A stretch of 64,000 bases of DNA from CAZTHM01 sp041946825 (GTDB lineage Bacteria; Acidobacteriota; Terriglobia; UBA7540): NCBI GenBank assembly GCA_041946825.1, contig JBHGBD010000003.1, forward strand, positions 62,001-126,000, given 5' to 3'. How positions within the stretch are numbered: the first letter of the stretch is position 1; each line of letters starts with the position of its first letter. The notes beneath the pieces are model-generated. The model was not told the DNA's origin and ran no database searches. It was given only the letters and a program-made list of their open reading frames with translations. Of the stretch, positions 33,067 to 42,942 are shown one piece after another. The translations under genes and the position numbers were made by a program.

Positions 33067-34359
33067 TCAGACGGTGGGCTCGCCGTGGACTTCCACCTCT
33101 TCCGGTTCGACGCCCAGCGGCTCGAGCTCGGGCAGCCTGCCAGTCCAGTTTGCCCAGCCCCAGAAAATGGCCGTCGTCGAACTCAGGATTCCAGCCACGA
33201 AGCCAATGTCCCTCGGCCCGTGATATTGCGACGCCACACCCGCCAGCGCCATCGAGAACATCATCGTTGACCAGACCAGCGATTCCGCGGTGGCGAAGAC
33301 TCTGCCGCGGAATTCGTCCGGGACGTGGCGGAGGAGTTGCGAAACGTTCAAGACGGAACTGACCGCCACGCCCGCCCGCGAAAGCGCGATGAAGAACAAT
33401 GCCGCCCAGAAATGCCGCATCTGGCTGAACAGGACGTAAGCACCGCCGTGGATGACGTAGCAGATTGAAATCGTTCGCTTGTAGTTGTTGAAGCTGATGC
33501 GCTTTCCAAGGTAATGCCCCACCGTGCCACCTACGAGCAGGCCGACTCCGGCGAAGCTCCAGATGATTCCGATGCCGGCTGGGCCGCGATTGAAGACCTG
33601 CTCGCCAAAGAGCGTGAAGAGAATCTGCGCCGCGCCGCCGCCCGAGGCCCATCCGACCCCCACCAGGGCAATGCCCAGAATGAGCGGCGATGACTTCATA
33701 TACGCCAGGCCTTCTTTGTATTCGTGCCACGGGCGGACAACGGCGTTCTCCGTCAGCTCACGGCGCCTGGGCCGGAAACTGCCTTCCACGCGAAGCTGCG
33801 AAACGCACCAGGCGGAAACGAGGAAGGAAAGGGAATTGATGACGAAGGCCCATTGGTAACCGAGGCTGGCGGCGCTGAATCCGGCCGCCATCGTGCCGAT
33901 GGTAATGGTTGTCCACTGCGTGGTCTGCGTCAGCGAATTGGCGGTGTGCAATTCCTCCTTGCTCGTGATGGTCGGAAGGATGGAAGTCCGGCCGCTGGTG
34001 AAGAAGGGCGAAGCAAACATCAGCAGCCCGCTCAGAACGTAAAGGAGCCAGGCTCGGGGGTAGTACACCGTGGCAACGAAACCTAACGCCACGACCGCCC
34101 GGATCAGATCGCTCGCGATCATGATGCGCTTGCGGTCGAAGCGGTCGAGCACCACGCCCGCCAGCGGCCCCGCCATCACCGCCGGAATCGCGCGCGAGAG
34201 CATCACCCCGCTGACCACCAGCCCTGAGCCCGTCGTTTCCATCGCCAGGCTGAACACCGCGATGTTGTTAAAGTGATCGCCAATCTCGCTCACCACCTGC
34301 CCCGCCCAGGTGTAGCGATAATTGCGGTTTCGGCGAAGAAGGTTGGGGAAGTCTTTCAT
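33067..34359 (-). CDS. MFS exporter (EntS/MFS_3-like)
   Basis: 430 aa with 12 predicted helices. The loop 2-3 motif reads LAGVVLDRFDRKRIMIASD, the usual MFS GxxxDRxxRR variant. NSLTQTTQWTTITIGTMAAG and RGRVFATAESLVWSTM match the enterobactin-exporter-like group, which exports siderophores, macrolides or other small molecules. The C-terminus ends in an acidic tail. Substrate unknown. Confidence 0.83.
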   Translation of the reverse strand: MKDFPNLLRRNRNYRYTWAGQVVSEIGDHFNNIAVFSLAMETTGSGLVVSGVMLSRAIPAVMAGPLAGVVLDRFDRKRIMIASDLIRAVVALGFVATVYYPRAWLLYVLSGLLMFASPFFTSGRTSILPTITSKEELHTANSLTQTTQWTTITIGTMAAGFSAASLGYQWAFVINSLSFLVSAWCVSQLRVEGSFRPRRRELTENAVVRPWHEYKEGLAYMKSSPLILGIALVGVGWASGGGAAQILFTLFGEQVFNRGPAGIGIIWSFAGVGLLVGGTVGHYLGKRISFNNYKRTISICYVIHGGAYVLFSQMRHFWAALFFIALSRAGVAVSSVLNVSQLLRHVPDEFRGRVFATAESLVWSTMMFSMALAGVASQYHGPRDIGFVAGILSSTTAIFWGWANWTGRLPELEPLGVEPEEVEVHGEPTV

Positions 34360-34545
34360 GTCTCAGGTTCCGTCGCGGGGAACTCCTTTGTGTCCGCGGC
34401 AGACAGCCGAACATCTTAACCCGAACGATGGGAATGAGACTCCCATACTCCAGCCGCAAGTCAAGAGAGACTTACGTCAAGCGGAATTGGCAAATTGATG
34501 CGGCTTGTTGCGCGGCGCAGGCATGATGTTTGAGACGACTGCAGT

Positions 34546-37236
<2,691 letters not shown>

Positions 37237-37244
37237 GTTGCACT

Positions 37245-37279
37245 CGAAATTCGAAATTTGAGAATCGAAACTTGATTCC
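37245..37279. repeat. Heptamer array upstream of clpB
   Basis: CGAAATT, CGAAATT, TGAGAAT, CGAAACT, TGATTCC, starting nine bases before the clpB start codon, so it forms its 5' leader. Confidence 0.65.
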
Positions 37280-37446
37280 CTGCTTCGTCAGGGGCGAATT
37301 CCGTCGCGCCCCTCACTGCGCTGCTAGCTTCAACGTCTTGGATTCAAAAAACAACCGCGCCGGATCACGCTTGTGCTTGACCACGGCGCGGTCTGGCTAC
37401 GGCTGGCGCAGTCGGTCGGAGCAAAAGTCAGCGCCGCGCCAAGGAT

Positions 37447-37899
37447 TTAGTTCTTACTGACGTCGATCTTGATGGTCTTTGGCTTCGCTTCCTCCCGCTT
37501 GGGCAGGGTGAGTGTCAGCAATCCGTCCTTGTACTCTGCCTTTACTTTCTCCGAGTTGATGGAGTTGGGCAGGGAGAAGCTGCGCGCGAAAGAACCGTAG
37601 GAACGCTCGATCCGATGATAGTTCTCGTCCTTGACTTCCTTCTCGAATCGGCGCTCGCCCTTCAGGTATAACGTGCTGTCCTCGACCTTCACTTCCACGT
37701 CTTTGGGATCCACCCCAGGCAACTCGGCCCTCAGGACGATGTCGTTCTCAGTTTCGTAAATATCCACGGGGGGCGCCCAAGTGCGGGTCGACAACTCGCT
37801 GTCGCCAAAGAATGGCGTGAACGCCTCTTTGAACAGGCGGTCAAACTCCCGCTGTGTGGTCATTAGGTCCCGGAAAGGTTCCCATCTTACGATCGCCAT
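37447..37899 (-). CDS. Hsp20 small heat-shock chaperone
   Basis: 150 aa with AGGAGGAG upstream. N-terminal WEPFRDLMTTQREFDRLF, alpha-crystallin core with PVDIYETENDIVLRAELPGV, DSTLYLKGERRFEKE and YGSFARSFSLP, and the family A-x-x-x-n-G-v-L motif as KAEYKDGLLTLTLPK. It holds unfolding proteins in the cytosol for ClpB/DnaK. A perfect sigma70-type promoter lies 50 bases upstream, not an obvious heat-shock sigma promoter. Confidence 0.95.
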   Translation of the reverse strand: MAIVRWEPFRDLMTTQREFDRLFKEAFTPFFGDSELSTRTWAPPVDIYETENDIVLRAELPGVDPKDVEVKVEDSTLYLKGERRFEKEVKDENYHRIERSYGSFARSFSLPNSINSEKVKAEYKDGLLTLTLPKREEAKPKTIKIDVSKN

Positions 37900-37948
37900 G
37901 GTCTGTCTCCTCCTTAATTTGACTTTCCCTATCTCTTATTAGATTCAC

Positions 37949-37977
37949 ATCATAAAATATGAGTGCATTGCTGTCAA
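37949..37977 (-). promoter_or_regulatory. Consensus promoter of hsp20 (and perhaps clpB)
   Basis: On the minus strand TTGACA (37972-37977), 17-base spacer, TATGAT (37949-37954). The surrounding 37920-38060 stretch is markedly AT-rich compared with the window. No CIRCE inverted repeat is seen. Confidence 0.75.
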
Positions 37978-38154
37978 GAATTATTTATCAATTGTTTTCA
38001 AAGACTTATACAGATACGAGCACGAATCTTATCCATTTCTTATTCAAAGCGACGGTGCTATGAGCGAATAGTCGCTCTCGAAATGTGAATCCGGTGGCCT
38101 GCCTCTGATGGCAACCTACCAATGATTCCATTCCCGGTTTCGCTCGAAGCAGAG

Positions 38155-38160
38155 TATAAT
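38155..38160 (+). promoter_or_regulatory. -10 element of the peroxiredoxin gene pair
   Basis: Perfect TATAAT at 38155-38160, 52 bases before the GTG start at 38213; the -35 region is poor. The gene has a strong ribosome site (AGGAGGTGA, 38200-38208). Confidence 0.5.
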
Positions 38161-38212
38161 CAGCGTCGCTCGAAGGGCTGCATTACTCTAGTTCAACTTA
38201 GGAGGTGACACA

Positions 38213-38743
38213 GTGCCGAAATCCCTCAAGGCGGCTGCGGGACTGCTGGCAACGACTCTAGTCCCGATGCTGGCCAACGCCGCGGAGTTGAAGGTTGGTG
38301 ACCGGGCGCCCGATTTCGCGCTGCCCGACCAGGGCGGCCGAGTGGTCAAACTGTCCGATTTCAGGGGAAAGAAGAATGTCGTTCTGGCGTTTTACGTTCT
38401 CGCCTTTACGGGGGGTTGAACGAAGGAGCTCAAGGCGTATCAGGCTGATATCGCCAAGTTCGAGCAGACAGGGACGCAGGTGTTGGGCATCAGCGTGGAC
38501 AGCTCTCCCGCCAACAAGGTCTTTGCACAACAGGAAGGCCTCACGTTCCCACTATTGAGCGACTTTCAAAGAATCGTCTCCAAAGACTATGGGATTTTGA
38601 ACGAAAAGTACGGGTTCGCCAACCGGACGACGTTCGTGGTGGACAAGCAGGGAATCATCCAGCACATCGAGAAGGACGCCGAGGCGCTCGACCCCAGCGG
38701 CGCGCATGCCGCGTGTAGCCTGCTGGAGCACAAGAAGCAGTAG
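38213..38743 (+). CDS. Exported selenocysteine-containing peroxiredoxin, copy 1
   Basis: 176 aa if the in-frame TGA at 38417-38419 is read as selenocysteine (residue 69). Start GTG 38213 is set by AGGAGGTGA four bases upstream. A signal peptide ends near PMLANA. The AhpC/TSA thioredoxin fold follows: LKVGDRAPDFALPDQGG, KLSDFRGKKNVVLAFYVLAF, then TGG-U-TKELKAYQADI, where U replaces the peroxidatic Cys of the usual F-T-x-x-C-T-x-E motif. The frame goes on with QVLGISVDSS, FPLLSDF and TTFVVDKQGIIQHI. Cys168 near the C-terminus is a possible resolving residue. It should reduce peroxides in the periplasm. A second such gene lies 82 bases downstream. Confidence 0.9.
38434..38455 (+). promoter_or_regulatory. 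SECIS-like hairpin after UGA, copy 1
   Basis: GGCG-TATCA-GGC-TGATA-(T)-CGCC: nine pairs, one bulged U, apical loop GGC beginning with G. The loop starts 23-24 bases after the UGA, inside the 16-37 base window known for bacterial SECIS elements bound by SelB. Confidence 0.75.
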
Positions 38744-38771
38744 GCAGTCGGCAGTAGGCAGTAAGCAAAAG
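38737..38771. repeat. Heptamer array containing a stop codon
   Basis: GCAGTAG, GCAGTCG, GCAGTAG, GCAGTAA, GCAAAAG. The TAG of the first unit is the stop codon of peroxiredoxin 1. Confidence 0.75.
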
Positions 38772-38825
38772 ACAGGGTATTTTCGCAGGGGCGGCTGTCG
38801 TGGCCGCCCTTGGCGTTTCTTTCCG

Positions 38826-39347
38826 ATGCGTGTCACAGATCAGATCGGTTTTCTCATTGGGACGGTGCTAACATTCGGCGCCATGGCTCAGGGTTCTCTC
38901 AGAGTAGGTGACGCCGCGCCGGACTTCTCGCTCGCCGATCAAACGGGCGCGACGATTCGCCTCTCCGACTTTCGCGGCAAGAAGAGCGTTGTGCTGGCTT
39001 TTTACGTCAAGGCCTTCACCAGCGGTTGAACGCGCGAGCTCAAGGCGTATCAGGCTGATATCGCCAAGTTCGAAGCGGCCGGAGCGCAGGTGATCGGCAT
39101 CAGCGTGGACAGTCGAGAAAGGAACAAGAAATTCGCCGCATCTCTCGGCGTCACCTTTCCCATCCTCAGCGACGAAGACAAATCCGTCTCCCGCCGGTAC
39201 GATGTTCTCATTCCTCTCATCCGCCTTGCCAACCGCTACACCTTCGTGATCGACAAGCAAGGCGTGATTCGCCAGATCATCAAAGGCAGCGAAGCCATCG
39301 ACCCCAGCGGGGCACACCAGGCATGCGCAGTTCTAGGTAAGCAGTAG
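38826..39347 (+). CDS. Exported selenocysteine-containing peroxiredoxin, copy 2
   Basis: 173 aa from ATG 38826, with TGA at 39027-39029 read as selenocysteine (residue 68). There is no clear ribosome site, so translation may depend on coupling. A short signal peptide ends near FGAMAQ. The motif is LAFYVKAFTSG-U-TRELKAYQADI, again Sec at the peroxidatic position. VIGISVDSRERNKKF, FPILSDEDKSVSRRYDV and YTFVIDKQGVIRQI follow; Cys167 matches Cys168 of copy 1. The two proteins are diverged tandem paralogs, yet the region after UGA is identical in DNA. Its 3' end overlaps the antisense frame of the amber-broken membrane gene. Confidence 0.89.
39044..39065 (+). promoter_or_regulatory. SECIS-like hairpin after UGA, copy 2
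   Basis: Same 22 bases and same distance from UGA as copy 1, within a 38-base block (39036-39073) identical to 38426-38463. Confidence 0.75.
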
Positions 39348-39898
39348 GCAGAAAGCAGAAGCCAGTAGGCAGGAGGGGATTTCCCGAGGGCGTATTCCGA
39401 CGTATGTCTTTGCCGCCCATCTTGTGACTTCAGCTTTCTCCAACGCTGCCTCCTGTGGAGGATAACAACTCCGATTAAGCCAGAGACGATCGTGGCAGCA
39501 ACGCCAATTTTTGCGGCCAGCGTCTCTGCTCGCCCATAGGGCACGCCCAAGATGAGGCGTGCGACCAACCAAACAAGGCCACCAACCACCCAGCCAATAA
39601 CGATGATGGTGGTTGATGTGAACCAACCCTCGATTTTGTGTCTCCGTACCAACGCAGCGCGTCTCCGCAGTTGCTGCTCGCGGTTTCGAGATACTTCCTG
39701 TGGTGGGCGGAACTTTTTCTGTCTTGGGCGGGACTAATTCTTCTGGGTTTGACTGATGCCGCGTCGATTCAACTCCTCCTCAAGTTCCAGTCTTGCCTCC
39801 GGCAGCAGTGAATCTGGAGTTTGAGCAAGCGATGCGAGCTCTTCGTCGCTCAGCGCCCTATAGCTTCGTCGGAATCGCTCCGAGTCGTGATCGATCAC
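39236..39898 (-). pseudogene. Membrane-protein frame broken by one in-frame amber codon
   Basis: From GTG 39898 (AGGGAA upstream) the frame reads 54 residues containing YRALSDEELASLAQTPDSL and ARLELEEELNRRGI, then TAG (39734-39736). It continues in the same frame for 166 codons: a basic linker (VSRNREQQLRRRAALVRRHK), two membrane helices (TSTTIIVIGWVVGGLVWLVA and AAKIGVAATIVSGLIGVVIL) and a tail that is antisense to peroxiredoxin 2. The soluble SDEEL ... ELNRRG module followed by a membrane anchor looks like one protein cut by a nonsense change; two separate small genes are the alternative. The far C-terminal part (39236 to about 39400) may not be coding. Confidence 0.5.
39341..39375. repeat. 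Heptamer array containing a stop codon
   Basis: GCAGTAG, GCAGAAA, GCAGAAG, CCAGTAG, GCAGGAG. The first unit holds the TAG stop of peroxiredoxin 2, as in copy 1. Confidence 0.75.
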
Positions 39899-39908
39899 CG
39901 CGATTTCC

Positions 39909-39936
39909 CTGCGTACTGCGTACTGCCGACTGCCTA
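39909..39936. repeat. Heptamer array at the UPF0182 stop
   Basis: CTGCGTA, CTGCGTA, CTGCCGA, CTGCCTA. Its reverse complement is a GCAGTAC/GCAGTCG family closely related to the arrays after the peroxiredoxins. The UPF0182 stop codon overlaps its edge. Confidence 0.75.
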
Positions 39937-42765
39937 CTTCTGCCCTGGCGCGGCGGCCAGGCGCTTCAGGACTTCGCCCAGTTTTCGATTCTCCTCGCCG
40001 TAGCCGGCGAAATCGCCTTGGCGCAAGAGCTGCTGGGCTCGCTCGAAGTGCTGGTTGGCCTCGCGGATCAGGGACTGGACATCGGAGGCAGTGGTGGCGC
40101 TAGCGCCGGGTGGGGGTGTTGTGCCCGAGGTTGTGCCGGAAGCGGCCGCCGAAGCGCCACTGCCGAAGATGCGATTCAGGGCGGCTTCCAGGCTCGTTTC
40201 CATCACGATGTGGTCGGAGTAAGCGACGATGACGCGAGTGAGTTGCGGCAACCCTCCGCCGGCTGTAGCGGCGAGATAGAGCGGTTGGACATACAGAATG
40301 GCATTCATCACGGGAATCACGAGCAGCGTCCCGCGAATCACATTCGATCCCCGCTGGTCCCAAAGGCTGATTTGCTGAGAGATGGTGGGATCCTGATTGA
40401 TCCGCGATTCGATCTGTTGCGGACCGTAGACGAGCTTCTGCTTGGGAAAAGCGAAGACGAGGACTCTGCCGTAGTTGGGCCCGTCGCAGCGCGCCGCCAT
40501 CCAGGCAATCATGTTGTCCTTGCGCGCGGGGGCGAAGGGCACCATGAGAATGAACTCCTCGCTCGAGCCCACGCCCGCGAGTTTCATGATGGTGTAATAG
40601 GGAGTCATCGCCCCGGGCCCGCCGGAAGCGCCCCGCGCTGCGCGGTCCACCCCTTGACTCACACCGGCGATATCCTCATCCTCCGCAAACGCGTTCGAGG
40701 AAGCCGACGCGCTCCGCACCGCGCTTTCCGCCACGCGCCATAAATCCTCCTTGTTGTAGAAGACGCGGGGGTCGGTCATGTGGAAGAGGGCGTACTTGCG
40801 CGCCTGCACGGAGAAGAAATCTTCGGGATAGCGGATGTGCGCGCGCAGGCCATTCGGCATGGCATCCAGCGGCTCGAAGACGCCAGGGAAGAGGCGGCTG
40901 TAGGCCTGGATAAGCGGGTCGCTCGGATCAGCAATGTAGAACTTCACCCGGCCGGTATAGGCGTTGACGGTGGCCTTGACGGAATTGCGGATGAAATTCC
41001 CCATGCCCGGCGTCGGGTCGGAATACGGGTACCATTCCGAAGTCGTGTAACCATCGAGCATCCAAACAAGCGACCCTTGGCCGGTAATCACCAGGTAAGG
41101 GTCACCGTCGTAGCGGAGGAACGGGGTGAGGCGGGCCGCGCGCTCCAGCACCCGGCGGTAGATCATCAGGCGGCTTTCGGCGGTGATGTCAGTCGAGAAG
41201 AGAAACTTCCACTCGCCGAAGCGCAATCCGAACAGGACCCGCCGCAGCATGCCTTCGATTGGGATCCCACCATCGCCCCGGTAAACGGTGTAGACGTTCT
41301 TGTCGCCGGCAGCATAATCGAGCTCTTGCGCGCGAGTGTTGACGAGGCAGTATTCGTTCCCCAGCTCTCCAAAGTAGATCTCCGGGCGTTCGATGCGGAT
41401 GTTGGTGGTGGAAACGGGAGGAATATCCCGGATAAAAAGCTCCGGCAAGCCTTCGTCGGTGAACTCGTTCACAGGGCCGAGCGCCACGCCGTAGCCGTGG
41501 GTAAAGGCGAGGTGCTCGTTAATCCAGGTGCGGCTTTGCAGGCTGGCCGAGTTCAGTTCGCGCGGCGAGAGCGAAACCTGCCGATACACGCCGTTGATCC
41601 AGTAGCGGTCATTGTCCACGTTCCGGAAATCGTAATACGTCCGGATTTCCTGCAACTGCGCAAAAGTCGTGAGCAGCGGCCGGTGGTCCCAAAGGCGCAC
41701 ATTGCGGATGGTGGGTTGGTTGGCCTGGATGTCCTGCGCCTTGAGGTCCTCGACGGCGGGAAACTCGCGCTCCTCGAACCGGTCGAGCGCATAGGCTTTG
41801 CGGGTGAAGGCGATGGCGCGCGCGATGTAGGGCGCTTCTTTGTCAACCTCATTGGGCGTAACAATGAGGCGCTGGACCAGCTCAGGATAAACGCTGCCTC
41901 CGATGGTCGCCATCAGCAACGTTGCTGCCGCTCCGTAGAGTCCCGGGCGCAGGCTGCCGCGCACCGCGCCGTAGAGGAACAGCAGGGCGCTCAAGATCGT
42001 CAGCACCAGAACGATTCGCAAAACGGGCAGCGTGGCGTTCACGTCCGAGTAGCCTGCGCCGAAGATGAAACCGCGCCCTGAGAAGAGCAGCCCATACATC
42101 CCCAGCCGGACGCGGTAGGCCATCATGAGCATGAGCAGCGCGCCGAGCGTCATCAGGTGGGCGCGCGCGGCGGGGGCCAGGCGCGGCCCGCGGGGCGTTA
42201 CCCAGACTCCTCCCTCCACGAAGTAGAGGAAAACGGAGCTGAGGAGGCAGCCGGCCAGGATGATGATGGCGAGGTAATACAGGAACCAGCGAAAGGGAAG
42301 TTGAAAGAGGTAGAAACCCAGATCGATCCCGAAGATGGGATCGGGCTGCCCGATCACCGAAGGCTGCGAGTTGAGCATGTATTCCTGCCAGTAAGTCATC
42401 GCCCAGTGACTCAGGATATAGCCCACGAGCAGGACGCCAATCCAGATCAGCCCGCTGAAGACCGAGCTGACGCGATCCAGCACGGGCATCTCAACGGTTT
42501 CGCCGTAAACACGGTAGGCGGAGCGGTGGGCAAGGGCGCGGGCGACGAGCAGGTTGGCACTGACAATCAGGATGAATCCGGTGCCGGCGATGCCGCTCAG
42601 CGTGATCTGGGCTTTGAGAATGTTGGTGAAGAGGATGCGGAAACCTTCCTGCTTGAACCACAGCCAGTCCACCAGCAGGTTGACGCCGCCGGTGAAGAGC
42701 GGGGCCACTACCAGGAGGAGGAGTAGAAGAGCCAGAAAATAGCGGGCACGGCGTTCTTGGGTCAC
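39934..42765 (-). CDS. UPF0182 large membrane protein
   Basis: 943 aa. Seven or so N-terminal helices (to about residue 290), starting with LVDWLWFKQEGFRILFT, then a large extracytoplasmic domain. Diagnostic blocks are NVRLWDHRPLL, LAFTHGYGVALGPVNEF, RRVLFGLRFGEWKFLFS, DGDPYLVI and YPEDFFSVQARKYALFHM. UPF0182 members are widespread in bacteria but have no settled function. The C-terminal about 90 residues are Ala/Gly/Thr-rich and end in a short helical pair, which may contact the wall or outer membrane. No cotranscribed partner. Confidence 0.94.
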   Translation of the reverse strand: MTQERRARYFLALLLLLLVVAPLFTGGVNLLVDWLWFKQEGFRILFTNILKAQITLSGIAGTGFILIVSANLLVARALAHRSAYRVYGETVEMPVLDRVSSVFSGLIWIGVLLVGYILSHWAMTYWQEYMLNSQPSVIGQPDPIFGIDLGFYLFQLPFRWFLYYLAIIILAGCLLSSVFLYFVEGGVWVTPRGPRLAPAARAHLMTLGALLMLMMAYRVRLGMYGLLFSGRGFIFGAGYSDVNATLPVLRIVLVLTILSALLFLYGAVRGSLRPGLYGAAATLLMATIGGSVYPELVQRLIVTPNEVDKEAPYIARAIAFTRKAYALDRFEEREFPAVEDLKAQDIQANQPTIRNVRLWDHRPLLTTFAQLQEIRTYYDFRNVDNDRYWINGVYRQVSLSPRELNSASLQSRTWINEHLAFTHGYGVALGPVNEFTDEGLPELFIRDIPPVSTTNIRIERPEIYFGELGNEYCLVNTRAQELDYAAGDKNVYTVYRGDGGIPIEGMLRRVLFGLRFGEWKFLFSTDITAESRLMIYRRVLERAARLTPFLRYDGDPYLVITGQGSLVWMLDGYTTSEWYPYSDPTPGMGNFIRNSVKATVNAYTGRVKFYIADPSDPLIQAYSRLFPGVFEPLDAMPNGLRAHIRYPEDFFSVQARKYALFHMTDPRVFYNKEDLWRVAESAVRSASASSNAFAEDEDIAGVSQGVDRAARGASGGPGAMTPYYTIMKLAGVGSSEEFILMVPFAPARKDNMIAWMAARCDGPNYGRVLVFAFPKQKLVYGPQQIESRINQDPTISQQISLWDQRGSNVIRGTLLVIPVMNAILYVQPLYLAATAGGGLPQLTRVIVAYSDHIVMETSLEAALNRIFGSGASAAASGTTSGTTPPPGASATTASDVQSLIREANQHFERAQQLLRQGDFAGYGEENRKLGEVLKRLAAAPGQK

Positions 42766-42942
42766 GGTGATTCTCCGCGCCTATCTTCACACAGGTGCGC
42801 AGGTGAGTCAAAAACCAAGGCGAGATCTGCGGGATTCACGTGCGAATTAAAGTACCAGAGCTCTCCGGAAGAATCGCGCTCTCACGGATACGATGCCAGC
42901 GCCCGAACCTGCGCAGGCACCCCTTCGTTAGACCTGATGGTG

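Noticed and set aside
37237..37446. CIRCE or heat-shock-sigma promoter before clpB
   Set aside because: No TTAGCACTC-type inverted repeat and no good -35/-10 was seen; only the heptamer leader.
38417..38419. Frame-breaking sequencing error at the peroxiredoxin stop codon
   Set aside because: Two separate genes have UGA at the same catalytic position and both frames continue cleanly, so error is very unlikely.
38737..39375. CRISPR array in the repeat-rich stretches after the peroxiredoxin genes
   Set aside because: The repeats are head-to-tail heptamers without spacers and no cas gene is near.
39734..39736. TAG as pyrrolysine codon
   Set aside because: Pyrrolysine is rare outside specific methylamine methyltransferases and a few bacteria; nothing here suggests it. 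A nonsense change is simpler.
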